This document shows, piece after piece, positions 42,777 through 51,271 of a stretch of 57,423 nucleotides of DNA. The position numbers and the translations under genes are program-made. The notes below the pieces were generated by a model. The model made no database searches, was not told the DNA's origin, and saw only the letters and a program-made list of their open reading frames with translations. Position 1 is the stretch's first letter; the number at the start of each line of letters is the position of its first letter. The DNA comes from an uncultured Porphyromonadaceae bacterium (GTDB lineage Bacteria; Bacteroidota; Bacteroidia; Bacteroidales; Muribaculaceae): positions 1 through 57,423 of the forward strand of contig CABRGT010000006.1 of the NCBI GenBank assembly GCA_902470475.1. Direction: 5' to 3'.

Positions 42777-42808
42777 AGCAGGAATGTGATGATGAAAGAG
42801 TAAAAGCG

Positions 42809-44125
42809 TCAGGTAAAGATCTCCGACAGTGTGGGATGCGCGTGGATATATCGGTTCGATACGTCACTGAGCGAGCGATGGTCGCGTATCAGAATTGTAG
42901 CCTCCGCAATCAGGTCGGAGGCGTGCGGTCCGAGAATAGTCGTGCCCAGGATGCATCCGTCGTCATCCGAAATGAGAAATTTGGCAAGACCATCCGGACA
43001 TCCCATGGCGCATGCCTTGCCAAGGGATGCGAACTGCCTTTTGACCGTACGGAACCCGATGCCCTGTGATTCAAGCTGAATTTCGGAGAGACCGCATGTG
43101 GCGATTTCAGGGTCGGTGAACACGACAGACGGAATGGCATTGCGGTCGAATGCTCCGTCATGTCCCAGAATGACCTTCCCTTGCGCCACCGCGCTGTGCG
43201 CGAGCATCGACAGGCCGTTGACGTCGCCGACGGCATAGACGCCCGGTGCGGTGGTCTCCATACGGTCATTGACCTTGATAAAGCCGTGTGCGTCTGTAGC
43301 GACACCTGCGGCTTTAAGGCCGCAGGGCAATACAGGCTGTCGGCCGACAGCGCATACAGCAATGTCGGCCTCGATTTGTTCCTCGCCTTTTTTCCCTGAA
43401 AACTCTACTATGACACCTTGACCGGATTCAGCTATTTTCACAACTTTGCAGCCGGTACGGAACGTAATGCCCCTGCGGCCGAGCATCAGGCGCAGTCGCT
43501 TGGCCATGTCAGAGTCGAATGGCGGCAGTATTTCCTTGCAGTATTCCACAATAGTAGTATCAACGCCGAAAGTGCTGAGAATCGACGCGAATTCCAGACC
43601 GATGACTCCGCCGCCGATGATGACGGCAGAGTGGGGAAGAACGGTCATATCAAGAACTTCGTCGCTCGTCAGGGCAAGCTCAATGCCTTCGACAGGGGGA
43701 AGCGCCGGCCGGGAGCCAGTTGCTATCACGAGGCGCTTACGGGCGAAAATCTCATCATCTCCAACGCTTACGCCCCTGCCGGGGAGCAATGACGCTTCGC
43801 CGAAGATGACTTCCGCGCCGGCGAGTAGTCCTTCGACTCCCTTGCGCAGACTGTCAACGACTTCGTGCATGCGCCCTGTGACGATGCTGTAGTCAATTCC
43901 ACGCACGTCGGCGACTGTGCCGAAGCGATAGCTGTCGATCGCGTTGCGGTAGGCTTCGGCAGATGATACAAGGCACTTTGTGGGAATGCATCCGCGGTTG
44001 AGACAGGTACCCCCAAGCAGATCTCGCTCGATAATGCATGTGGATTCGCCGCGAGCGCACAGCCCGGCGGCCAGTTCATAGCCGCCGGGGCCGGCACCGA
44101 TGATAATGTTGTCTATTTCGCGCAT
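42809..44125 (-). CDS. lpdA: Dihydrolipoyl dehydrogenase (L protein)
   Basis: A 438-residue flavoprotein, slightly short for the family. FAD binding is IIIGAGPGGYELA at 7-19. The redox disulfide is Cys41/Cys46 in GGTCLNRGCIPTKC. NAD binding is AVIIGGGVIGLEFASIL, the second FAD motif is GVYAVGDVNG, and the C-terminal catalytic HAHPTLSE is intact. It reoxidises the lipoyl arm of GcvH. It overlaps gcvPB by 13 bases, which ties it to glycine cleavage rather than to a pyruvate dehydrogenase. Confidence 0.95.
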   Translation of the reverse strand: MREIDNIIIGAGPGGYELAAGLCARGESTCIIERDLLGGTCLNRGCIPTKCLVSSAEAYRNAIDSYRFGTVADVRGIDYSIVTGRMHEVVDSLRKGVEGLLAGAEVIFGEASLLPGRGVSVGDDEIFARKRLVIATGSRPALPPVEGIELALTSDEVLDMTVLPHSAVIIGGGVIGLEFASILSTFGVDTTIVEYCKEILPPFDSDMAKRLRLMLGRRGITFRTGCKVVKIAESGQGVIVEFSGKKGEEQIEADIAVCAVGRQPVLPCGLKAAGVATDAHGFIKVNDRMETTAPGVYAVGDVNGLSMLAHSAVAQGKVILGHDGAFDRNAIPSVVFTDPEIATCGLSEIQLESQGIGFRTVKRQFASLGKACAMGCPDGLAKFLISDDDGCILGTTILGPHASDLIAEATILIRDHRSLSDVSNRYIHAHPTLSEIFT

Positions 44126-45582
44126 AAATCCTTGTAGGTGAGACGTGGCTCGGTTGCCGCAAGGGTTTCGTCAGGATGGCGCACGGGGGTATCGTGCGGT
44201 GCATTACGTGTGATGTCGGGATTCTCGGCAGCTTCCTTTGCAATGGCACGCATCGCCTCAATGAAACTGTCGAGGGTCTCCTTACTCTCCGTTTCAGTAG
44301 GTTCTATCATCAGCGATTCATGGAAGAGCAGCGGGAAGTAGATCGTTGGCGCATGAAATCCCATATCAAGAAGCCGCTTTGCAATGTTCAGCGTAGTGAC
44401 TCCGGTCGACTTGTCCTTCAGTCCGTCGAATACAAACTCATGCTTGCACGGACCCTGTATAGGCAAGCAATAAAGATCTTTAAGACGGTTCATCACGTAG
44501 TTGGCGTTGAGCGTGGCCAGCGGACCGACTTCGCTTAGCCCGTTGCCTCCGAGTGTGAGAATGTAAGCCAACGCGCGTATTATGACAGTGAAATTGCCGA
44601 GCCATGATGATATCCGTCCGAGCGACGAGTTGCCAAAATCTCGCACATACAGGCTGCCGTCGGGGTTTTCGCAGACGCGTGGACATGGAAGAAACTCCTC
44701 CAACCCAGCTCTGACGCCTACCGGACCGCTGCCGGGACCACCTCCGCCATGGGGTGTCGAGAAGGTTTTGTGAAGGTTGATGTGCATCACGTCGAATCCC
44801 ATGTCGCCCGGACGCGCCACACCGAGCAGCGGGTTCATGTTGGCTCCGTCGTAGTAGAGCAGGGCGCCGGCGGCGTGTACAGCCCTGGCGATTTCAGGAA
44901 TGCGCTTCTCGAACATGCCGACCGTGTTGGGATTGGTCATCATGACGGCTGCAACTTCCGGCGACAGTTTATGGCGAAGATCGTCGACATCGACGGTTCC
45001 GTCGAGCAGACTTTTCACTTCGATAATCTCGAAACCGGCTACAGCGGCCGAAGCCGGATTGGTGCCATGGGCGGAATCGGGCACAATCACTTTCGTGCGC
45101 GCAAAATCAGCCCGGCTCAGATGGTAGGCCTTGATGACCATGAGCCCGGTGAGCTCGCCCTGTGCGCCGGCAAAGGGATTCAGGGTAAATTCGGCCATGC
45201 CTCCTATCTCGCTCAGTGCCTTTTCGAGTGTGCGGTACATTTTCAAAGCACCCTGCACGGTTGCGGCAGGCTGCATCGGATGCAGGTGAGAGACGTTGCT
45301 GTCGGCTATGACCGCGTCGTTGAGCTTCGGATTGTATTTCATTGTACACGATCCGAGGGGATAGAATCCTGTATCGACGCCGAAATTGTTGGTCGACTGG
45401 TTGGTATAGTGACGCACGACCGTGGGTTCGTCAACTTCGGGGAGTACAGGTGATGTCTGTCGGAGGTATTCGGCCGGAATGGCATTGAGCGAGTCTCTGA
45501 ACTTGCTCTCCGGCAGGTCGTAGCCGCGGCGTCCATGTCGCGAAAGTTCGAAAATCAGCTTTCCGTAGAGTTTGCGGTTCAT
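44113..45582 (-). CDS. gcvPB: Glycine dehydrogenase (decarboxylating) subunit 2
   Basis: A 489-residue P-protein beta subunit. The PLP lysine lies in HINLHKTFSTPHGGGGPG (~residue 272). TNQSTNNFGVDTGFYPLGSCTMKYNPK near the N-terminus, summarised by GFYPLGSCTMKYNPK, is diagnostic, as is DSAHGTNPASA. With GcvPA it decarboxylates glycine and loads aminomethyl on GcvH. The split two-subunit form is used here. Gap to gcvPA is 3 bases. Confidence 0.96.
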   Translation of the reverse strand: MNRKLYGKLIFELSRHGRRGYDLPESKFRDSLNAIPAEYLRQTSPVLPEVDEPTVVRHYTNQSTNNFGVDTGFYPLGSCTMKYNPKLNDAVIADSNVSHLHPMQPAATVQGALKMYRTLEKALSEIGGMAEFTLNPFAGAQGELTGLMVIKAYHLSRADFARTKVIVPDSAHGTNPASAAVAGFEIIEVKSLLDGTVDVDDLRHKLSPEVAAVMMTNPNTVGMFEKRIPEIARAVHAAGALLYYDGANMNPLLGVARPGDMGFDVMHINLHKTFSTPHGGGGPGSGPVGVRAGLEEFLPCPRVCENPDGSLYVRDFGNSSLGRISSWLGNFTVIIRALAYILTLGGNGLSEVGPLATLNANYVMNRLKDLYCLPIQGPCKHEFVFDGLKDKSTGVTTLNIAKRLLDMGFHAPTIYFPLLFHESLMIEPTETESKETLDSFIEAMRAIAKEAAENPDITRNAPHDTPVRHPDETLAATEPRLTYKDLCAK

Positions 45583-45585
45583 GGC

Positions 45586-46917
45586 TTAGAGTTTTTGAAT
45601 TGTTGATACATAAAGATCAATTTCCGCGGCAGTACGCTTTTCGGTCGCTGCGATGATCATTTCACGCTCATCGATGGCCACGCCTCCGAGAATCCCCGCA
45701 TGGGCGAGTGCCTCGAGAATCTGCGAGGTAGTAAGGCCATCGGCAACCGACATTTTGAATTCGTTCAGAAATGGTTTGTCGGGATGGCTGAGTTTCATCC
45801 TGCCGGTAGCTTCGAGGCGCGCAGCCAGTTCGTGGGCAGCATCGCACGACAGCCGGTTGACTTTGGCAATGCCCTCGGCACCCATAAGCGACATGTACAC
45901 AGCGGCCTGCAACGTCATTATTCCCTGGTTGGAGCATATGTTTGAAGTAGCTTTCTCGCGGCGGATGTGCTGTTCGCGGGCCTGAAGGGTAAGCACAAAC
46001 ACGCGGTTGCCGAGAGCATCAGTCGTGGCTCCGACGATTCGGCCGGGCATTTTGCGCATCAGCGCACGTGTGGCGCACATATAGCCGAGATAAGGACCTC
46101 CGTAGTTGAGCGGCATTCCGAGTGACTGAGCCTCGCCTACCGCTATGTCGGCACCCCATTCACCTGCTGGCCTGATGACTCCGAGCGTGATCGCCGGCGA
46201 GTTGATCACGAACAGTGCCTTGATGGCATGCAGGCGCTCGCTCCATCCGGTGAAATCCTCCAGGATTCCGTAATAGTTAGGAGTCTGGGCGATGACGGCG
46301 GCTATGTCGCCTGCACCGAGCATGCGATCAAGTTCCTTACGGTCGGTCACACCCGCATATTCGGGGATAACCTCGACAGGAATGCCGTGGTAGCGCGCAT
46401 AAGTGTTGACGACTGCTGAAGTTTTCGGATCAACGGTCGCAGAGATCAGAATACGGCGCTTTTTACGCGAGGCGTGCACTGCCATCAGCATTGCTTCGGC
46501 CGTGGCCGTGGCTCCGTCGTACATCGATGCATTGCTTACGTCGAGGCCGGTCAGTGCGGCCATCATCGACTGATACTCGAATATATACTGGAGGGTACCC
46601 TGGGAAATCTCCGGCTGATAGGGAGTGTAGGCTGTCAGAAACTCGCTGCGCGCTGCCATGGTCTCGACCACGGCAGGCGTATAGTGATCATAAGTACCGC
46701 ATCCGGCAAAGCAGATCAGCAGACGGTTCTGCGAGCCTATTTTTTCAAAATAAGATCTTATCTCAGGTTCGGAAAGTCCGTCGGGCAGATCATATGGCTT
46801 TGAAAGCCGCAATTCGGGGGCGACATCGGCATAAAGATCGTCAAGTCCGACGGCTCCGCAGGCCGAAAGCATCTCCTTTATGTCCTCGGCCGTATGTGGA
46901 AAATATCTGTGGCTCAT
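45586..46917 (-). CDS. gcvPA: Glycine dehydrogenase (decarboxylating) subunit 1
   Basis: A 443-residue P-protein alpha subunit. RYFPHTAEDIKEML opens the protein as in other GcvPA. CFAGCGTYDHYTPAVV, YTPYQPEISQGTLQ and the glycine-rich NYGGPYLGYMCA are family motifs. It partners GcvPB; the PLP lysine is in the other subunit. It starts 5 bases after gcvH. Confidence 0.96.
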   Translation of the reverse strand: MSHRYFPHTAEDIKEMLSACGAVGLDDLYADVAPELRLSKPYDLPDGLSEPEIRSYFEKIGSQNRLLICFAGCGTYDHYTPAVVETMAARSEFLTAYTPYQPEISQGTLQYIFEYQSMMAALTGLDVSNASMYDGATATAEAMLMAVHASRKKRRILISATVDPKTSAVVNTYARYHGIPVEVIPEYAGVTDRKELDRMLGAGDIAAVIAQTPNYYGILEDFTGWSERLHAIKALFVINSPAITLGVIRPAGEWGADIAVGEAQSLGMPLNYGGPYLGYMCATRALMRKMPGRIVGATTDALGNRVFVLTLQAREQHIRREKATSNICSNQGIMTLQAAVYMSLMGAEGIAKVNRLSCDAAHELAARLEATGRMKLSHPDKPFLNEFKMSVADGLTTSQILEALAHAGILGGVAIDEREMIIAATEKRTAAEIDLYVSTIQKL

Positions 46918-46922
46918 AAGCC

Positions 46923-47300
46923 TCAGTGTTTTTCGGATTCGCAGAGTTTGTCGTAAGCCTCCGGGGTGAGTAGATTGTGGAGTTCGGATGGATCGTTCAT
47001 CTCGACCTTAATTATCCAGTTTGCCTCGGGATCCTCGCTCAAAAGACGAGGATTATCGAGCAATTCCTCATTGATCTCGATGACGGCGCCGCTGACGGGC
47101 GAATACAGGTCACTGGCTGCCTTCACGCTCTCGACAGCTCCGAATTCTTCTCCGGCCACCACGTCGTCGTCGGTTTCGGGCATGTCGACGTATACGACGT
47201 TGCCGAGCTGGGCTGCGGCATATTTCGATATGCCTATGTAGGCGATGTTACCCTCGATGCGGGCATACTCATGGGTCGGAAGATAATATACGTTGCTCAT
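46923..47300 (-). CDS. gcvH: Glycine cleavage H protein
   Basis: A 125-residue lipoyl carrier. The lipoylated lysine is Lys60 in GAVESVKAASDLYSPVSG. YAAAQLGNVVYVDMPE and the C-terminal NWIIKVEMNDPSEL are typical. It shuttles the aminomethyl group between P, T and L proteins. The lipoate ligase two genes upstream probably attaches its cofactor. There is a 38-base gap from gcvT. Confidence 0.97.
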   Translation of the reverse strand: MSNVYYLPTHEYARIEGNIAYIGISKYAAAQLGNVVYVDMPETDDDVVAGEEFGAVESVKAASDLYSPVSGAVIEINEELLDNPRLLSEDPEANWIIKVEMNDPSELHNLLTPEAYDKLCESEKH

Positions 47301-47338
47301 CTTTATATATGTTTATGTCTGGTTATGTATTATTTCTG

Positions 47339-48415
47339 TTATTTTTTATATCTGGGCGTGTAGAACCGTCTGGACACGACTTTGGCGGGGAAAACTTTCC
47401 TGCGCACCTGCACTTGCAACCGGGTGCCGGCTGTTGCCGATGAAATGTCGACCAACGCCATGGCCAGGTTCGTGTCGAGCGTGATGGAGTGGTAGCCCGT
47501 CGTTACGGAGCCTACCACATTGCCATCTGCATCCAGCACCGGGTAGCCGTGGCGTGCTATGGCCCGGCCTTCGACTTCGAGTCCCACGAGCTTGCGCGTT
47601 AGACCTCGTGTCTTGGCATCGGCAAGGGCCTTCTGCCCGATGTACTCCTGCGGTTTGTCGAGCCTGGCGAACATCGACAGAGCGGCCTCGTGGGGTGTTA
47701 TGTCCTCGTCGAGCTCATCGCCATAGAGCGGGAGACCGGCCTCGAACCGTAAGGTATCGCGGCAACCGAGACCGCACGGAGTCACACCGGCTCCCATGAG
47801 CCGGTCCCACATGCGGATAATTACATCGGGCGCCGCGTAAATCTCGAAACCGTCTTCGCCGGTATATCCAGTACGGCTCACGATCATTCCGCCGCAGTCC
47901 CGGAACGTATAGAAAGTCAGTTGCGCCACATTGATGTCAAGTATCTCCACCATTGTCCTTTCAGCATCGGGACCCTGGACAGCCAGTTCGGCATAATGAT
48001 CGCTCAGATCTACTACTCTAACGTCGTATGATCCGATATGGTTTTTGATCCATGCCACATCTTTGTCGATATTGGACGCATTGATCACCAGCAGGAATTT
48101 CTCATCATTGTATTTATAGACAAGCAGGTCATCGACCGTACCGCCGTTGTCATTGAGCATCATGCCGTACATCACCTTACCCGCTCCGATGGCTGTTACA
48201 TCTCCGGTAAAGATAAAGTTGACGAACTGCGTGGCCTGCGGCCCCTCGATCAGGACTTCGCCCATGTGGCTCACGTCAAAGACACCGACGCTGCCGCGGA
48301 CAGCATTGTGTTCCTGTTCGATTCCGGCATAGCTTATAGGCATGTCGTAGCCGGCGAAGGGCGACATGAGCGCGCCGAGTGCGATGTGCCGGTCATATAG
48401 GCAGGTAGTTTTCAT
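47339..48415 (-). CDS. gcvT: Aminomethyltransferase (T protein)
   Basis: A 358-residue T protein. FAGYDMPISYAG, VFDVSHMGEVLIEGPQA, RTGYTGEDGFEIYA and GLGCRDTLRFEAGLPLYG are the folate- and substrate-site signatures. It transfers the methylene group to tetrahydrofolate, feeding folD and purine synthesis. Its start lies 23 bases inside lplA, so the two are tightly coupled. Confidence 0.97.
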   Translation of the reverse strand: MKTTCLYDRHIALGALMSPFAGYDMPISYAGIEQEHNAVRGSVGVFDVSHMGEVLIEGPQATQFVNFIFTGDVTAIGAGKVMYGMMLNDNGGTVDDLLVYKYNDEKFLLVINASNIDKDVAWIKNHIGSYDVRVVDLSDHYAELAVQGPDAERTMVEILDINVAQLTFYTFRDCGGMIVSRTGYTGEDGFEIYAAPDVIIRMWDRLMGAGVTPCGLGCRDTLRFEAGLPLYGDELDEDITPHEAALSMFARLDKPQEYIGQKALADAKTRGLTRKLVGLEVEGRAIARHGYPVLDADGNVVGSVTTGYHSITLDTNLAMALVDISSATAGTRLQVQVRRKVFPAKVVSRRFYTPRYKK

Positions 48416-49394
48416 GGTTATGAAGTATTAGGTCTATTAATTGTTCGGTGGTGAGTCCGTCTATCACGGATGTCGTATCAATATTTTTCAGAACCGCCTC
48501 AAGCGAGGTTCTGTCGGCTTTTGTCCCGATAAGCCGGGCGCACAGATCGGTATTGAGGTCGCCGGCGGCAAAGAAGTCTCCTTTGAGCTCAAGGCTCTGT
48601 ATCTCGTTCCAGTCGTTGAGATATGCCACGCAGTAAAACTCACCCACACCTTCGATTCGCATGCCTTCATGAGTGTGGGGAACGCGATCATTGTAAAACT
48701 CAGGACGAAGATATGTAAGCTCAATTTCCCTGACTTCGCTGATATCTTTTTCAGTCATCGTATAAAAACCATCGGAACACAGATACGCTACGGCATGGTC
48801 AATGAATTCGCGGCAACTGATATGCAGGCCTTTACTTTTAAGAGTACATATGCGGGCAGGCACCGATCTGACACCTTTCCCCATCAGTTTGGCGCGCGAC
48901 GGAGTCAGAACTTTTGCCATTGTCGCAGGGTCGGCATCGTAAAGCATTGTGCCATGGACGATGCTGTGTCCGGGTAAGGCATAGAAAGCGTTGCCGGCCA
49001 CTTTGCTACCGTCGATTTCGATATCGTTGCGTCCGCTTTTTTCAGCCACAATACCGAGGGAGCCGAGCATCTTGATGACGTTGCGTGTATATCGGTCAAA
49101 CGAGGTCTGAACTCCGTCGCGCCGGGTCACATAGGAAAACATCACGTTATTGCAGTCTGAATATACGGACCCTCCTCCGCTCTTCCGGCGCCACACATCG
49201 ATACCAGCCTCGCGACAGAAATCGAGGTTGATCTCAGCGCTCATTATCTGATGACGGCCGCAAATGACAGACGGCCGCACCTGCCAGGCAAAAAAATAAT
49301 CGCCGTCGGGCAGATGCCCGGCTACCCATTCCTCCAGTGCCAGATAGAAGGGGAGACGCCGGGAAGCATCCTGAGGCAATTTGATTCCTTTCAT
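48393..49394 (-). CDS. lplA: Lipoate--protein ligase
   Basis: A 333-residue ligase of the BPL/LPL family. WRRKSGGGSVYSDCNNVMFSY holds the RRxSGGGxVxxD lipoyl-adenylate loop; DGSKVAGNAFYALPGHSIVHGTML holds the catalytic Lys. The C-terminal ~90 residues form the accessory domain. It activates lipoate and attaches it to a lipoyl domain, most simply GcvH. It heads the glycine cleavage operon and has a promoter with a very short leader, so there is no room for a glycine riboswitch. Confidence 0.93.
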   Translation of the reverse strand: MKGIKLPQDASRRLPFYLALEEWVAGHLPDGDYFFAWQVRPSVICGRHQIMSAEINLDFCREAGIDVWRRKSGGGSVYSDCNNVMFSYVTRRDGVQTSFDRYTRNVIKMLGSLGIVAEKSGRNDIEIDGSKVAGNAFYALPGHSIVHGTMLYDADPATMAKVLTPSRAKLMGKGVRSVPARICTLKSKGLHISCREFIDHAVAYLCSDGFYTMTEKDISEVREIELTYLRPEFYNDRVPHTHEGMRIEGVGEFYCVAYLNDWNEIQSLELKGDFFAAGDLNTDLCARLIGTKADRTSLEAVLKNIDTTSVIDGLTTEQLIDLILHNHENYLPI

Positions 49395-49419
49395 TTCCTT
49401 GCAGTTTTTTCTCCGTTCG

Positions 49420-49449
49420 CAAAGATAATGAAATTTTTCTTTAAAACAA
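49420..49449 (-). promoter_or_regulatory. Promoter of the glycine cleavage operon
   Basis: On the minus strand TTG (49449-49447) and TATCTTTG (49427-49420) are 19 bases apart. The lplA ATG is 26 bases downstream, too close for a leader riboswitch. Confidence 0.7.
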
Positions 49450-49465
49450 GCGCTTAACTAAAACT

Positions 49466-50503
49466 TTACAATTTTTCGTAATGCCGGAGATAATTGCGGG
49501 CTGTCGCCGATACATCGTATAAAGTCATGACACGTCTGCAGGCCCGGTCCACACGTTCAGAATCATAATTGCGGCATGAGGTCTCAATAGCTTTGGCCAT
49601 ATCAGCCGGATCGTTATTCCGGAAATAGATACCACACTGTCCGTTGTCGATAACTTCGAGCAGCGGAGGCAGATCAGATACGGCGACCGGCACACGGGCG
49701 GCCATTGCCTCCGCCACAGTCAGGCCGAATCCCTCGATCCTGGATGGCTGTACGAGCAGATCATAATCTTTCAGATGAGCCTTGAGATATTCCTGCGGCA
49801 AAGATCCTCGCAAGGTTATTTCATTTTCAAGACCAAGATCCGAAACCATCGTCCTGATAGCGTCAGCGGAGTCGGCGTCGCCTATGAAATCGACATGGAC
49901 ACATATGCCGCGTTCTTTCAGTATCCGAACGGCTTCGATGGTGATATCCTGCCCTTTGATGGCAAAATTCACACGCCCTATCTGGGCTATTCTGAGAACT
50001 TCGTCCGGCTCGTGGTTATCGCGTTGTTTATATTCGCCGGCGGGGATACCGTTCATGACCACTTCCGGATGTACATTTGCATTTGTTCTCAGATCATCGG
50101 CAGCCTTGGACGATATCGCAAATAAATGAAGATCATCTGAAAAGAACTTTCCCAACTCGCTTCGCCAGGTAGTATGATGAGTCGTACACCAGTGTTTCAT
50201 ATAGCGTCTGCGCACCAGTCTTGGTATGTTGACCCCATGAAAATGTATGAAATCCGCGTCAAGGCGGCTGATAATCCTATTCAGCTTAATGATGTACCAG
50301 GGGTTGTGGGAATTTAGCGGACGTCCGATGCGGTGCATATCCACAGCCTTGTCAATGGTGGCAGCAAGCCGCTCGTCAATGTCATCATTGATGACCACGA
50401 GAGCAACCGAGTGGCCGAGACGGCTTTGCTCATTGGCGATATTGACGACCATCGTTTCGATGCCTCCGTATGTCAGTCCCCACAACAGATGTACTATGCG
50501 CAT
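49466..50503 (-). CDS. Family 4 glycosyltransferase
   Basis: A 345-residue GT-B fold enzyme. The N-terminal acceptor domain starts MRIVHLLWGLTYGGIETMVVNIA, with the glycine-rich GGIE loop. The donor domain has the sugar-nucleotide motif PSRIEGFGLTVAEAMAARVPV (ExFGxxxxE type) and IAQIGRVNFAIKGQD. It probably adds a hexose to a surface glycan or lipid. No sugar-biosynthesis or Wzx/Wzy genes are nearby, so the product is unknown. It is a single-gene unit with its own promoter, divergent from tRNA-Ser. Confidence 0.9.
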   Translation of the reverse strand: MRIVHLLWGLTYGGIETMVVNIANEQSRLGHSVALVVINDDIDERLAATIDKAVDMHRIGRPLNSHNPWYIIKLNRIISRLDADFIHFHGVNIPRLVRRRYMKHWCTTHHTTWRSELGKFFSDDLHLFAISSKAADDLRTNANVHPEVVMNGIPAGEYKQRDNHEPDEVLRIAQIGRVNFAIKGQDITIEAVRILKERGICVHVDFIGDADSADAIRTMVSDLGLENEITLRGSLPQEYLKAHLKDYDLLVQPSRIEGFGLTVAEAMAARVPVAVSDLPPLLEVIDNGQCGIYFRNNDPADMAKAIETSCRNYDSERVDRACRRVMTLYDVSATARNYLRHYEKL

Positions 50504-50538
50504 ACTCTGAATTTCTTATATTGTCATTTTACCGTCAA

Positions 50539-50569
50539 CAAAGTTAATAAATATTCTTAAAATGACAAA
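50539..50569 (-). promoter_or_regulatory. Promoter of the glycosyltransferase gene
   Basis: On the minus strand TTTG (50569-50566) and TAACTTTG (50546-50539) are 19 bases apart; the ATG is 36 bases downstream. Confidence 0.72.
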
Positions 50570-50585
50570 AAAACGGTCGGCAGCT

Positions 50586-50615
50586 TTTGTACTTATAAAA
50601 AAATGTGTAACTTTG
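50586..50615 (+). promoter_or_regulatory. Promoter of tRNA-Ser
   Basis: TTTG (50586-50589) and TAACTTTG (50608-50615) are 18 bases apart, ending 17 bases before the tRNA. Confidence 0.72.
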
Positions 50616-50632
50616 CACCCGCAAACGCACTT

Positions 50633-50717
50633 GGAGAGATGGCAGAGTGGTCGATTGCGGCGGTCTTGAAAACCGTTGAGGGTCACACCTCCGGGGGTTC
50701 GAATCCCTCTCTCTCCG
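50633..50717 (+). tRNA. tRNA-Ser(TGA)
   Basis: The acceptor GGAGAGA (50633-50639) pairs with TCTCTCC (50710-50716), with discriminator G at 50717. The anticodon loop CTTGAAA gives TGA. A long variable arm (TTGAGGGTCACACCTCC) and T arm GGGTTCGAATCCC confirm a serine tRNA. CCA is not encoded. A repeat copy with a terminator follows. Confidence 0.95.
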
Positions 50718-50740
50718 CAATTATGGCTGGTTACCAGTAA

Positions 50741-50852
50741 GTTGCAAGATTTATGCACAGATTTGGACACGAAAGTCTGAATTTTGGAATGATTTTAGGC
50801 CGGATATGACCGCATGGTTGTGTCCGGCTTCACTTTTTTTGGGCGTCCTTGT
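50741..50852 (+). repeat. Direct repeat R1 (~112 bp) after tRNA-Ser
   Basis: Nearly identical to 55665-55775: three mismatches in the first eight bases, one A/T change and one T indel. It begins GTTGCAAGATTTATGC, includes GGACACGAAAGTCTGAA, and ends GGGCGTCCTTGT. Sequence similarity stops sharply at 50852/50853, where nitroreductase remnants begin within about 40 bases. The two copies bracket a 4.8-kb gene block. Confidence 0.9.
50799..50840 (+). terminator. Terminator within repeat R1, serving tRNA-Ser
   Basis: GCCGGA (50799-50804) pairs with TCCGGC (50823-50828), with an inner ACC/GGT, followed by TTCAC and seven T. Confidence 0.7.
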
Positions 50853-50890
50853 CAAATTTAAGTTTTTCTGATTGTCGGCCAGGGAGTGAG

Positions 50891-51271
50891 ATTATGGCTG
50901 CAATGACAGCAGCTTCAATCGCAATACCGGTTTCATGTGCCTCAATAATGACGGTATCTATATCCTCCATTACGGCATCGAGGTTCTGCCCGTTATTCTT
51001 ACAGGCTATGGCTACTCTGTTGTAATCAGTGCAGAATACCAGAAATACCGGAGCCTGAGCTATTTGTTTTTGTCTACCGCAATACTTCCGACATCTTTTT
51101 ACGATGCTCAGGATCCTCTACTGCGATGATAGAAACAAGCTGAAGGTTGACGCAGTTCGGAGCTGCTTGAGTAGCATTTACAATCAGAGTGAGATTATCA
51201 TCACCGATAGGTTCATCGGTAAATCTGCTGATTGACCGATGACCTAACAGTGTTTCTATAACAGAATTCAT
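50891..51271 (-). pseudogene. Nitroreductase-family gene, frameshifted and 3'-truncated
   Basis: ATG 51271 begins MNSVIETLLGHRSISRFTDEPI, and ATQAAPNCVNLQLVSIIAVEDPEHRKKM follows the FMN nitroreductase N-terminus. The frame stops at TAG after SEVLR (51074). Shifting by one base restores family-like sequence: QKQIAQAPVFLVFCTDYNR, then ETGIAIEAAVIAA near 50895. Full-length relatives continue for more than 80 residues with a glycine-rich FMN loop; this is absent, and the next bases enter repeat R1. The start overlaps the hydrolase stop by 4 bases, so the gene was once part of that operon. A sequencing error could explain the frameshift but not the truncation. Confidence 0.8.

Noticed and set aside
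49395..49465. Glycine riboswitch before the glycine cleavage operon
   Set aside because: The promoter leaves only about 20 bases of leader, too short for any aptamer.
50633..50852. Classic attachment site in the 3' end of tRNA-Ser
   Set aside because: The duplicated repeat starts 23 bases after the tRNA and contains none of its 3' sequence; no integrase is nearby.
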